64,000 nt of DNA from Antedon mediterranea (taxonomy: Eukaryota > Echinodermata > Crinoidea > Comatulida > Antedonidae), in assembly GCF_964355755.1 (NCBI RefSeq), contig NC_092671.1, positions 35,049,304 through 35,113,303 of the forward strand. Reading direction: 5' to 3'. This document shows positions 1 to 9,607 of this stretch, piece by piece. The translations under genes and the position numbers were made by a program. Below the pieces are notes generated by a model, which saw only the letters and a program-made list of their open reading frames with translations, was not told the DNA's origin and did no database searches. The first letter of the stretch is position 1; each line of letters starts with the position of its first letter.

Positions 1-1214
1 TTCAAAGTCTCCACCCAGCTAGCCTAAAGATTAGTTTAAAGCCTTCCACCCAGACTATATTTAACATAGCTCAGACTCAAGAAAACTCAGGGTATCTTTA
101 TTTCCTCATGTGCAACCCGTATTTTTGTTTAGCTCTATTAGCTGCCAGTGGCTTAACACAGGTTGAAAGGCCCCTGGTTTAGCACTCCTAAGGGGCCTCA
201 AACTCTGGGGCCCCTGGGTTTAACGAGTGAGTGTTTATAGACGTTACGACACTGGTTACTGCCTTGAATGCTGTCGTCTTACAGTGTTTATGATTACATT
301 ATTTGATTGTTTACAATGCCCCAGTTAAGACTGGGTTACTAGCTATTGATCACCTCTTATTTATATTTATTTTAGAGTTTTATTGTAGCTTTGTGCTGTA
401 ATTCATTGCAAACAGTTTGACTGTTACAACTATCAGCTGAGATGTCAACGACTTGCTGTTTGTATCATGCAGATGTTTTTCCTCCAAAAGCATATGAACT
501 ATGAACTTATAATGTGATTAGGTTATTGACATTAAATATGTGTTATGAGAGAGACAAGTATTATGAATGAGTCTACTTTGTAGGCAGTAGCCAGACTATG
601 GTAATCTCCTTATTATTGCCATTCCATCGAATATCGTTAATAATTTTAATCAAATAAAATTAAGTATTTCCAAGAAATTATCTATTTGAAATATGATATT
701 ATTAAAGCTTTTGTATTTTAAATTATAATTGTTGTATTAATATTTTGTTTTCTATTATAGCTGTTGATTTCCGTAGAACATTCTGCGCAAAGTGAATGAC
801 TATTAGACTCAATAGCTGCACAGAGAACAAAACACAGATAAACACAAATCTAAAATTAAATTTCACACAAATAGAAACCGCAGGTCCCACAGAGGTCTGG
901 TTTTTCATTTCTTCTTGCAAACTTTTTAAGTTTATAAACCTGTTAAAGATCAGTTCTATGTTTTAAAAGGTTTGTTTTTCTTTAATATTGTGAGACTATT
1001 GTAAAAATATGGTATTAAATCCGTTCTTTCATTTTAGATAGAAAGTGCCCATAGTAGTAGGATTACATTACAAAAGGCCTCTTTGTTTTAATTTTAAACT
1101 TGACTTCTGTGTCGATTATCATACTAGTATTGTTTCCTTTATTTCCTGGTTCAGAATTGATTCTAATCCAAATTCGCATTTTGTGTACATGTCTCTCATC
1201 TACGAGGAAATAAT
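1..1214. other. Non-genic flank with one dispersed-repeat fragment
   Basis: No convincing exon was seen. At about 140-250 there is a fragment of the dispersed family that carries the words 'aggcccctggttta' and 'ggggcccctgggttta'; other copies lie near 7.26, 13.42 and 15.23 kb. The rest is AT-rich sequence without recognisable structure. The missing 5' exons of the RING-CH gene that begins to be visible at 9489 could lie here or left of the window, but I could not find them. Confidence 0.5.
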
Positions 1215-1223
1215 TTTTCGTTT

Positions 1224-1562
1224 TAACTGCTGTATTGAAATTTTTTACTTATAAACCATAATTCTAGGTTCAAATCTACCACAAGTTTTCTTATTTATTG
1301 AATATATAGACTGGTCCCAAAACAAGAATCCTTTACATACATACTGTACATGTCATCGTCTTAACTGCTGTATTGACATTTTTTACTTAAATCATAATTA
1401 TAGGGACGAATCCACCACAGGTTTTTTTATATTTTATTGAATTTGATATCATAGGCTGGTCCCTAAACAAGACTTCTTTACATACTGTACATCATCCACT
1501 GCTGTATTGACATTTGTTACTTAAGCCATAATTCTAAGTACGAATCCACCACAAGTTTTTTT
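1224..1562. repeat. Imperfect tandem repeat, unit about 137 bp, 2.5 copies
   Basis: The phrase 'ctgctgtattga(a/c)atttt' recurs near 1226, 1365 and 1500, each followed by a variant of 'cgaatccaccacaagttttt' and, in the first two, 'aggctggtccc(t/a)aaacaag'. The spacing is about 135-139 bp. A further fragment with 'ataggctggtccctaaac' stands alone near 2060, so the unit comes from a dispersed element. The short ORFs over it are incidental. Confidence 0.7.
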
Positions 1563-2889
1563 ACTTTTTTTTTTCTCTTTTGTGGCGTTAACCACTATTT
1601 TATTCATTTCATTCTCAAATGATCAATACAATGATTTTACACTTCATCCAAATATATATTCCCTCGTTATTCTGTTCTGTTATTTTCTTGTACTTTCTTT
1701 TATCTTTAGTACGATTTGATCGAAACGATTCGGTCAAATATATATATATATACTTTATACTTTTATATGTATTATCCACTTTTTTCATTATTTTCTTTTA
1801 TTTTAACTATTCCTTTCTACAATAGGTCTATGTCTCTGTGCAAAACACACAAGTGCATATATTCGAGTACATGATTGCACACATGCATACATACATACCC
1901 ACGACAAAGGTATATAAATAAATAAATATTTACAATATATAAAATGCAATACAATTATTATTCTTAATTCTTTTTTTTTTTTTTTTTTTTTACAATAAGA
2001 ACATAAATAAAAATATAAAATTCAAATAATTATAGTAAGCTTAAAAAAAAAAATGAATACGATAGGCTGGTCCCTAAACAAGAGTCTATATGTATTACAT
2101 TTTCTCTTGGTTGATATTTTGATTCTTATATAATTAATAATAGGCGATTGTAGGTAAATTGATGTAATAAATAATAGGTGCCATTCTTCCTGTAATTTAA
2201 TTAGTTTGTACTCTATTTCTTGTCATCGTTTATTTTCTGATAAACTAATATTAATTATTAAGTGACTTCCATGGTTGTATTTGCCTGATGAATTATTCAT
2301 GAATCAAGGTATATCACAATATACCTGTAATCTATTTATAAAAGGATATGGCAACTTTGCATTCAGGTAACATATGTCAAGTCTTGTTAAATGTTTTTGT
2401 TTATATTTTAATGTTGAGGAGATATTAAGAGGGTTATAGCCTAACCCTTAGAGCCCTAATGGGAAGATGTGCAGTTTTCTGCCTAAAGAGACCAGCAGCG
2501 GAAGTAATGGTATATAGGCCTTAAAGCTAGCCTAGCTTTCAGCTTTTTAGTGTATAATGTGTAAAACATTTAAATTTTTAAAAAAAATTAAAAAATGAAT
2601 ATGAAAATTTGGATCTGAAAGGCCACAAAACATCAACTGGAAACTGATTTGATTATTGAGAATGAATATATTATGTTAAACACAATAGCTAATCGGCGTC
2701 ATTCATTCCCAAAATAAATTATCTTAAATTATGGAATCATTGTCCTAAAAAGTTCTGTATAATCTAGCTTTATTGTTTATCTTTTTGTATAGTTTCTTTG
2801 TTTCGATGTTCATTAGAACATGAAGGGTTTGAAATCTGAACAATAAGATCATTATCTATCAAAATAAATCATCTCCAAGAAATGGATGT
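1563..2889. other. AT-rich spacer
   Basis: It holds a T-run near 1971-1992, TA runs near 1740 and an isolated fragment of the 137-bp repeat near 2060. A short ATG-led stretch near 2470 ending at a weak GT was considered as a first exon and not accepted. No gene is supported. Confidence 0.5.
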
Positions 2890-2890
2890 A

Positions 2891-2975
2891 AAGCTCTGTC
2901 TACACTATCAAACTAGTTTGACAAAAAAAATGGTAGTTTAAATATTCATCAGTAGTGATATGACATCATCATGTA
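2891..2975 (+). mobile_element. Truncated MITE of the AGCTCTGTCTACACTATC family
   Basis: The left arm (AGCTCTGTCTACACTATC, then AAACTAGTTTGACAAAA) and the core 'gtagtgatatgacatcatc' are present, but the right arm is missing. A complete copy of the same family begins 50 bp downstream, so a deletion or a nearby insertion removed the end. Confidence 0.75.
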
Positions 2976-3024
2976 ATTTTTGTGTTTGAACACAGAACAA
3001 ACCGCAGTAAACCATAGGTTATTA

Positions 3025-3185
3025 AGCCCTGTCTACACTATCAAACTAGTTTGACAAAAAAAGTGTGATGTGCCCAAATATGGTAGTGATATTTCCAAAT
3101 ATGGTAGTGATATGACACCATCATGTCCATATATGGGCACATCACATTTTTTTGTCACATAAAGTTTTATAGTGTAGACAAGGCT
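3025..3185 (+). mobile_element. Palindromic MITE, PIF/Harbinger-like, TSD TTA
   Basis: Full copy of the window's most frequent MITE. It opens with AGCCCTGTCTACACTATC and closes with the reverse complement (ATAGTGTAGACAAGGCT). It is flanked on both sides by TTA (3022-3024 and 3186-3188). The inner half has 'gtgatgtgcccaaatatgg' facing 'ccatatatgggcacatcac', so the element can fold into one long hairpin. It has no coding capacity. TWA target duplications are the hallmark of PIF/Harbinger elements; the assignment to that superfamily is inferred from this alone. Confidence 0.85.
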
Positions 3186-3397
3186 TTAGGTTCTTTTAAA
3201 ATAATATTTTATCATTTTTTCTTCATAAAAACAAATTGCATATTCAGATTTAACATCAGTTCAGTAGACCAAAAACTACAGTATATCGCATAAAAACGAT
3301 AAATAAAAAAATAGTAATTATAGTTATTACTAATTTTTTCAGAAAGACAGAAATGTTTTACAATTTTTTTAAATAATTCATATTTTCTTCAGTGGAT

Positions 3398-3733
3398 TGG
3401 CAGATTTCTTTGTAAATTTGTTTAACCTTGTACACATTTGGACCCACATAACAATACACTCCTGATGTCGTTTGGGTTCATTAGAGTATTTATTGAATAT
3501 CATGTGACCAACAATCCTCCATCCAAATGACAAAGATAATACTTTAATAGGTGTAATATAACTTCAGAGCATTGGCAGATTTCTTTGTAAGTTTGCAAGA
3601 AACATTGTAAATTGTACAAAATGTGCACCCACATAACAAAAAATACACCCCTGATGTCGTTTGGGTTCATTAAAGTATTTATTGAACATCATGTGACCAA
3701 CAATCCTCCAAGATAATACTTTAGGTGTAATAT
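3398..3733. repeat. Direct duplication of a ~165-bp segment
   Basis: Two adjacent copies (about 3398-3562 and 3571-3733) share 'ttggcagatttctttgtaa', 'cctgatgtcgtttgggttca' and 'aacatcatgtgaccaacaat' (first copy with 'atatc'). They differ by small indels and substitutions, so the duplication is not recent. No coding frame runs through both. Confidence 0.8.
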
Positions 3734-4620
3734 AACATGATATATTATCTTGTAATTTCAAGTCCATAATTACTTGTTGTAAATTGTCTGGTCTATTAAT
3801 TACTATACATCTTTTGCAATGACATAAATATCAACCTCAGACAATATCTGCAGACATATCTTGGATGCGATGTAGGGCTCGATGAAATTACGATTCAAGT
3901 AACTGATGACCTCTATCTACATTAAGCGCAATGATGACAAATGTTATGACCATAGTGCGTGTGGTGTACAGACACCTCTAAGCTAGTTAACCTTTTACCG
4001 AGTTGCAAGATCACTATAGAGCTTAATATTTGATTAATTTTACAGACCAATTTACATGCAATTTTAAACAGACATCCTTTAGTATTATTCCATTGTAGGC
4101 AATTTATTGTCAAGAATTGCCAAGAGTGAATTTGATGAGTGTTCCCAATATACAGGAGACAATACTGTACATTAATAGTTACAAACACGCTAGCAACTCT
4201 AATAGGTAAATGGAGATGTGTTATTTAAAAAAAATCTGACAGGATTTTAACCTAGTACCCTGGATCAGTAACTTATCAAAATCTTTTCAATTTCTGACAT
4301 CAGACAAGATTTGAACATTGGTCTCTGGAATCGGTAACCGACCATCAAAACCACATGCAATAGTACTACTTTTAGTAAAAATTAAATGATTAATATTAAC
4401 TCCTTGCCTATTTGTTATAGGGTAATAATGGTAAGGAATATTGGACTAGAGGGGGAGACAAGATTTGAGACCCATCTATGCCATGTATTTTATATATATT
4501 GTACAGTTTTTATCAAATTAACTAATTGAATGCCAATAAAGTGAGTAATTTCTTAATAAAATTTGTACATTTTTGCTATATGAATATCGTAGTAAACACA
4601 GTAAAATGCTCATCACTCTG
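3734..4620. other. Spacer with possible SINE remnants
   Basis: Two stretches near 4232 and 4300 ('tctgacaggatttt', 'cagacaagatttgaac') resemble the antisense B-box of a tRNA-derived SINE and match 'ctgacaggatttgaaccc' at 62378. They are too decayed for a firm call. No exon was recognised. Confidence 0.4.
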
Positions 4621-4623
4621 TAA

Positions 4624-4777
4624 AGCTGTCTACACTATCAAACTAGTTTGACAAAAAAGTGTGATGTGCCCAAATATGGTAGATATGCCCAAATATGGTA
4701 GTGATATGACATCATCATGTCCATATGGGCAAATCACATTTTGTTGTCACATAAAGTTTGATAGTGAAGACAGAGCT
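4624..4777 (+). mobile_element. Palindromic MITE, PIF/Harbinger-like, TSD TAA
   Basis: Same family as 3025-3185. It opens with AGCTGTCTACACTATC, closes with ATAGTGAAGACAGAGCT, and is flanked on both sides by TAA (4621-4623 and 4778-4780). The core carries 'gatgtgcccaaatatgg' and 'gacatcatcatgtccatat'. Confidence 0.85.
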
Positions 4778-5165
4778 TAACACAGGCATGGTGGTGTATA
4801 TGAGCAGGGACGTTAGTTCAGCTGGGTAGGTACATCCAATTGGCCAATTAATGCAGCCATAGTTGATGGTCCCTTTCCATGTTGGATCACTTTTCAGCTG
4901 TGTTGGAGTTGCCATTTAACAATCTAGATGTTTAAAAAAAAATTATTTTTAGTTTGATATGAAGGATTTACACAGTATTGCATAGTGACTGTAGCTGCCT
5001 TCTATCTACAAAAAAAATTCATTAAAAAAGTCCTAATTCAGCTTAAAGTTCATTCACAGATTAGAGTTCATACTGAATTAGTGCTTTGTGATCGCCATGG
5101 AAATAATTTGTTTCTGAATTCTCAAGTGTGTTTTTTCATATGAACAAGAATAATTATGTCAATTA

Positions 5166-6434
5166 GGCCAAATAAAAAAATATACTTGTTAAGCGTCACA
5201 CCCTCATAAATTTTCAGGGGCGGGGGGACGGTTTTTTTTTTTTTTTTTTTACTTTTTATAGAGGTATATTTTTGCGCGGTGGACGTTTTGCCCCACTTTT
5301 TTAGGACGAAACGTCAAACTTTTAAAATGCGAAACAGAACAAAATTGACTATGTATGAAATATTATTGCTTATGACAAAATTGAGTTTTGTATTGTTTAT
5401 ATCCAGACGTAATTAAAACATTAAATTTAATTGCCACCAAGCGAAATTGTAGGCCCTAGGCTAACTAATCCGTCCAAGGTGCTACCCCAACCTCACTCAT
5501 CGGCCATCCGCCGTCTCTCGCTCGACTAATCTATCCAGGAAATTCCCTATCGCGAGAAGCATGATTTGGTCTCAATAATACTAAATAGTGGGCTGATTTA
5601 TAGTTTGAAAACAGCTTACGGCATTTCTTAAGTGAATTTTTATTCAACGTATTCATTCTTCTTTGATGAATCCTTTGCCAATTGCTGTGTAAATCAGTAT
5701 TTAAAGTTGTGATGCAAAAAGTGTATGTAATTATTCCAGGCAGGTAAACCAGGCATAAGGAAACCCATCGCCCAACAGGACCTCGTGGTGTCAGTCGTGG
5801 TGTGCCGATCTCGAGCGCGAGATCATCGTAAACAAAATTGGTAGAGTCCATTATGTATGGGGTGTTTCCTATTTACGAACCTATAAAAAAACGCGCTTCG
5901 ACCACTGTGTAGGCAAAATATTTATTTCGTTAAATCCCTAAATTGATAATCGCTTATTCTGTAATCACGTGACTGATGATGTAATCCTCAGCGACGTACT
6001 AAATGCACATGATTTAATGTGTTGGGGAAAAGGCTTGCTGTTTACTACATTACATGATTCACGGTGTTATTCGCGTTTCCTTTACGTAAATCGGCGGCGT
6101 GTAAATGAAACAATTGTTTTCACCAATTTGCCGTTGTCGACATAGAGCGATCGGCGGCTAGCGTTGTCTAAGCTAAAAAGTATGTATTTTTTCAAAAATT
6201 ACACTAGCCTAACAAACATTTGCTAGTTTTGAAATTTTCAAATAGCAATTATGAAGAATCTACTAGCAAAATGCTAGTTTGCTAGCGTGAATTTCGAGCC
6301 CTACTCTGGAGCTGGGTCGGGCCGCTGAACTTTCCGTTGTATATCGGTAAAAAAAAAATAAAAATAAAAAGAGAGGCGGCTGGATAATCAGGAGCGGGCG
6401 GTGACGCTTAACAAGTATGTTTTTTTATTTGGCC
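5166..6434. mobile_element. 1.27-kb Harbinger-like DNA element with 34-bp TIRs and TSD TTA
   Basis: The first 34 bases (starting GGCCAAATAAAAAAA, ending CTTGTTAAGCGTCAC) are repeated in reverse complement at 6401-6434 with a single mismatch. TTA stands directly outside both ends (5163-5165 and 6435-6437). TTA/TAA duplications with GGC-starting termini fit PIF/Harbinger. Inside is a region richer in CpG (5440-6350), a T-run near 5236-5257, and one 106-codon minus-strand reading frame that I do not recognise. No DDE transposase was seen, so it is probably non-autonomous or carries foreign sequence. Confidence 0.85.
5531..5851 (-). CDS. Unrecognised 106-aa ORF inside the Harbinger-like element
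   Basis: The frame starts MDSTNFVYDDLALEIG, has a hydrophobic stretch (about residues 29-50, VSLCLVYLPGIITYTFCITT) and a basic C-terminal half. It lies wholly inside the TIR-bounded element and on the CpG-rich part. I see no DDE motif and no Myb/SANT repeat, the two proteins Harbinger elements usually encode. It could be a first exon captured by the element, a remnant, or chance. No splice site or promoter was found that settles this. Confidence 0.25.
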   Translation of the reverse strand: MDSTNFVYDDLALEIGTPRLTPRGPVGRWVSLCLVYLPGIITYTFCITTLNTDLHSNWQRIHQRRMNTLNKNSLKKCRKLFSNYKSAHYLVLLRPNHASRDREFPG

Positions 6435-6437
6435 TTA

Positions 6438-7254
6438 CTATGAAACTGTCTTCGGAAAAATCTGAACCAATTTTTGATTTGTGTACAGATTAAAATTGAT
6501 GGCTAAATAATTACCATTGCTCATTATGTGGAAGTATTATATATATGTTATGATGTAAGTCTACAGTAATTGAGTACTGCTGTGCTGTTTTAAAATCTTG
6601 CATTAATGTATTGCATAGTGAGATGACGCATGTGTATGATTTACTTGAATTTCCATGTCCTTCAGAGTAGACGTTAAGTGGTTCCTACAGTGTGTATAAT
6701 AAGTCTAAATTACAAATGTGAACAGGAGAAAATGAATTATTGAGAATAAAAAATTAAGAAATTTATATCCCAGTGTAATAATTGTTTTAGTTCTTGGAAT
6801 TAAAAATACAGACAGCAATGTAAATTTATGATTTGGATTGTTTTTACAATCTAGTTTGTCATGAGCATAGTTTTTGCTCTAATAGCCTACCATAGAAAGC
6901 CTCAATCAGAAGCCATGCATAATATTAAAACAAGAGTTGCTAATTAAACTAAAAGGTATCAACTTACCTAATATATTAGTTTCCTATTTAAAGATTATTT
7001 AGTTTACAAGTAAAGGTATAATTAGATAGTAGTTGAGCCAATTGACTGACCTGTGTAGAGGCTTCAAACCACAGCCATAATATCGTCACCCGTTTAAAGT
7101 TTTCCTTGGCCATGTTGTACTTCTAGTGGTAAAACAAGTTTTAATTGCCATACACAAGTCTTCATGAACCAGTGGACATATGGCACTCAGTGTATACAGT
7201 ATTTCGTAAAGAGAGGCTTACTCGCTGCTCTAGACCACTCCCTGTCGTTAAGCA
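6438..7254. other. AT-rich spacer
   Basis: No ORF of interest, no inverted repeat and no array was recognised in this stretch. Confidence 0.4.
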
Positions 7255-7440
7255 CTGCACTGGGCAGTGGCATAAAGTAGAGACCTAAGGCCCCTAGTTT
7301 AGGAGGCCTTGGGCGTTTTATAGCCTTTTTTGACATATTTTAATGCTGGTTTTTTTAGCACTGCTCAGGAGCTCCCATAAGCTCCGGGGCCCCTGGGTTT
7401 AGGCAGTGAGCACTAATAGTCATTACAGTACACCACTGGC
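7255..7440 (+). repeat. Dispersed repeat with 'ggggcccctgggttta' motif
   Basis: It shows the order 'ggcccctagtttagg', 'agccttttttgacatatttt', 'gcactgctcaggagctcc', 'ggggcccctgggttta', 'agtcattacagtacaccact'. The same order occurs at 13420-13580, and parts at 140-250 and 15228-15345. The ends were not defined; no terminal repeats or A-tail were seen, so the class is unknown. Confidence 0.7.
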
Positions 7441-7904
7441 ACCAGGCTAACATCCCACCATGTCCAATGAGGCAAAGAAGGAATTTATAATAATTAATAA
7501 ACCTTTCAAACCTGGAAAGAAATTGCCCTTTTAAAAAGTGCTTGACTAATAATAGTTTACCCGTACAATTATGATCTGTCTACTTACTTATTACATCACA
7601 TTGGCATAATTTAAGTTTTAAGGAGATTGTTGCTAAGCATTCAATTTTTATGTTTGTGAGTTTATTATTAACTGTTTAACGATTAACATAATCCAAGTCT
7701 TTGATTATAATATGGTCATTTTTTTCAGATGAGAAGTATGGATTGTATTTAATGTCCCTTTTAATTGAGGATGTTTTCTCTCAGTGTTGTAACTAAAGTA
7801 GGCTTAATGTTCTCAAAAACCCATTTCTAAATGTGGTTGTGTAAAGCTGTCAATCTTTTCTTTATAGTGTACAAATTGTTAAATTAAGTTCCCAAATTCA
7901 ATGC

Positions 7905-8342
7905 GGGTCTGTTTCTACTACATAACACAAATTAACCGTTTATTTTAAAATGGATTAAAAATAAGAAGACCGCGTTTATGCTCAATTTGTGCTCCGAAAT
8001 AACCGGTTAAATCAATGGGTGGTCGTTGACAAAAATCGTAACAATTACCCAAAATGCAATTTGTCTTGGCGGTTAATTCAAACGTTACTGCCGTATAGTT
8101 GACTCGGGGTCAGCATTTAAGTCAATTAAACAACCGTTATTTTGTGTTGCAGCTAAAAGTTGCCCAGCGATAACCTGTTAAATGGGGTTCTAACACCGAA
8201 TTGAATGGGTGTTTTTAACCGGTTATTTTGCACTGCCTTTTAACTGGTTACCACAAATTTGTCCTGTTTCTGCTCCCAAGAAAATGGAGTTAATTTATTC
8301 ACACCGATTTTAACCAGTTATTTATGCAGCAGAAACAGGCCC
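7905..8342. mobile_element. 438-bp MITE with GGGYCTGTTTCT termini
   Basis: The left end GGGTCTGTTTCTACTAC is mirrored by GCAGCAGAAACAGGCCC at the right end. The interior repeats 'aaccggtta' or 'aaccgttta' in both orientations many times. No target duplication was recognised. A related fragment ('accgttattttgtgttgcag') lies near 60000. There is no coding capacity. Confidence 0.7.
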
Positions 8343-8487
8343 TACATTTCCATTCTAATTTTGTTTTCTAATAATTGTGAACTGTACTATTTATTAGTAA
8401 CACTGCACTTTACTGTATGAGATGTTATAGGAAACTTATGCAACCATTGATTTTAATGTCAAACATATTTCTATGTCGTTATAACTT

Positions 8488-8763
8488 AGAGCCCGTTTGG
8501 ACGGAACAAATTTACATGTGTAATGGTCGCCAATGGTCGCGTGTTGTGTAAATTTCGAGATAAACTTGCTGTTTAAAAAATCCATCTCATGAGGTGGATT
8601 TTTAAATTACACCTTAAACCGCAAGCTGATTAACCGCAAGATAAGGAGCAATTTGACCTTAATAGTGTAAAGAGATGCATGAAATATGACCTTTACACAT
8701 GTAAATTGTTCATCACATGTAAAGTTACACATGTAACTGATTTTACGTCCGAACACAGCCTTT
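8488..8763. mobile_element. ~275-bp palindromic MITE
   Basis: The left end (AGAGCCCGTTTGGACGGAAC) and right end (ACGTCCGAACACAGCCTTT) are imperfect inverted repeats. Next to them 'tttacatgtgtaa' faces 'ttacacatgtaa'. A tight 'ccatctcatgaggtgg' hairpin sits inside. The ends recall hAT-type MITEs, but no 8-bp duplication was found. Confidence 0.65.
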
Positions 8764-9053
8764 CATGGTACAAATAATACTATTATTTGTTATTCCTTAT
8801 GATTATAAGTAATTTGACATTTTTTTGTATATGACAGAACACCATAACCATTAACCCATTTAATCAATAGTGATAATTAGTATGTCAATAATCTCACTCA
8901 CTCGTTTTTTTACAGCCTTCGTTGAAGAAGCCGATCGTTTCTCGTCACAAAAGACATTTAATTTTCTTGCGATTATGCATTAAATAAAATTAAATAATAT
9001 TATTGATATTTTTAATATTACAATTTTTGTAATACAGTACAATGTTTCATTTA

Positions 9054-9179
9054 AGCTTTGTCTACACTATCAAACTTTATGTGACAACAAAATGTGATGT
9101 GTCTCTATATGGACATGATGATGTCATCACTATTATCACACTGTTTTTGTCAAGCTAGTTTGATAGTGTAGACAGAGCT
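9054..9179 (-). mobile_element. Palindromic MITE, TSD TTA, upstream of the first visible exon
   Basis: Same family as 3025-3185 but in reverse orientation: here the arm with 'aaactttatgtgacaacaaaatgtgatgtg' order comes first. It is flanked by TTA on both sides (9051-9053 and 9180-9182). It lies about 310 bp before the exon at 9489, and a forward copy lies 26 bp after that exon. Confidence 0.85.
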
Positions 9180-9488
9180 TTAGATATCCATATTCAGGGT
9201 ACATCTCTGTTAAAGAGACATTTTCCAGTAAAATGAACCATATATGTTTTAATACTATAGTTTACTACACCTACTAAGACACTTTATATAAGTAAATGAG
9301 TAGGATCGTCTCCCGGTGTGCTGATCTGGTAGGCGCTGCACTGCTGGCTGCCGTGGGTCCGTGGAGGGCCTAATCCGAATTTCCTCAGTTTCCAGTTAAA
9401 CTTGAGGACCAGTATAATACATTTAACATTTTAACATTTTTTTAAATTATTAATATTATTAATAATAATACATAATTCTGTCTTACAG

Positions 9489-9607
9489 TCTCCATTGGTG
9501 AAACAGCTACTGAGTCATTATTCCAACGCTGGAGGTTTTGTCTCGTTACAGGAGCGTCTGACCCGATGCAATGAGTTAAACCTGATACAGATCGCTTGTC
9601 TCCTTAG
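9489..9607 (+). CDS. Exon a: USP24/USP9X-like helical scaffold
   Basis: It is bounded by acceptor ttacag and donor gtaaag. The frame starts in phase 0 and leaves two bases (AG) that complete an Arg codon with the next exon. It encodes 39 residues starting SPLVKQLLSHYSNAGGFVSL. The pattern hydrophobic-helix, G-G-F, L-Q-x-R/K-L, then L-x-x-I-x-x-x-x-L is that of the USP24/USP9X N-terminal region, where a 'GF..(L/I)' turn is followed by a helix and then 'P(F/L)G.C.E.L'. The resemblance is from memory of these families and should be tested by profile search. Two inverted MITEs flank this exon. Confidence 0.8.

Noticed and set aside
2468-2510. Short coding-like piece MCSFLPKETSSGSN followed by a GT as a first exon
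   Set aside because: The donor (gtatat) is weak and its phase does not fit the exon at 9489; nothing connects the two.
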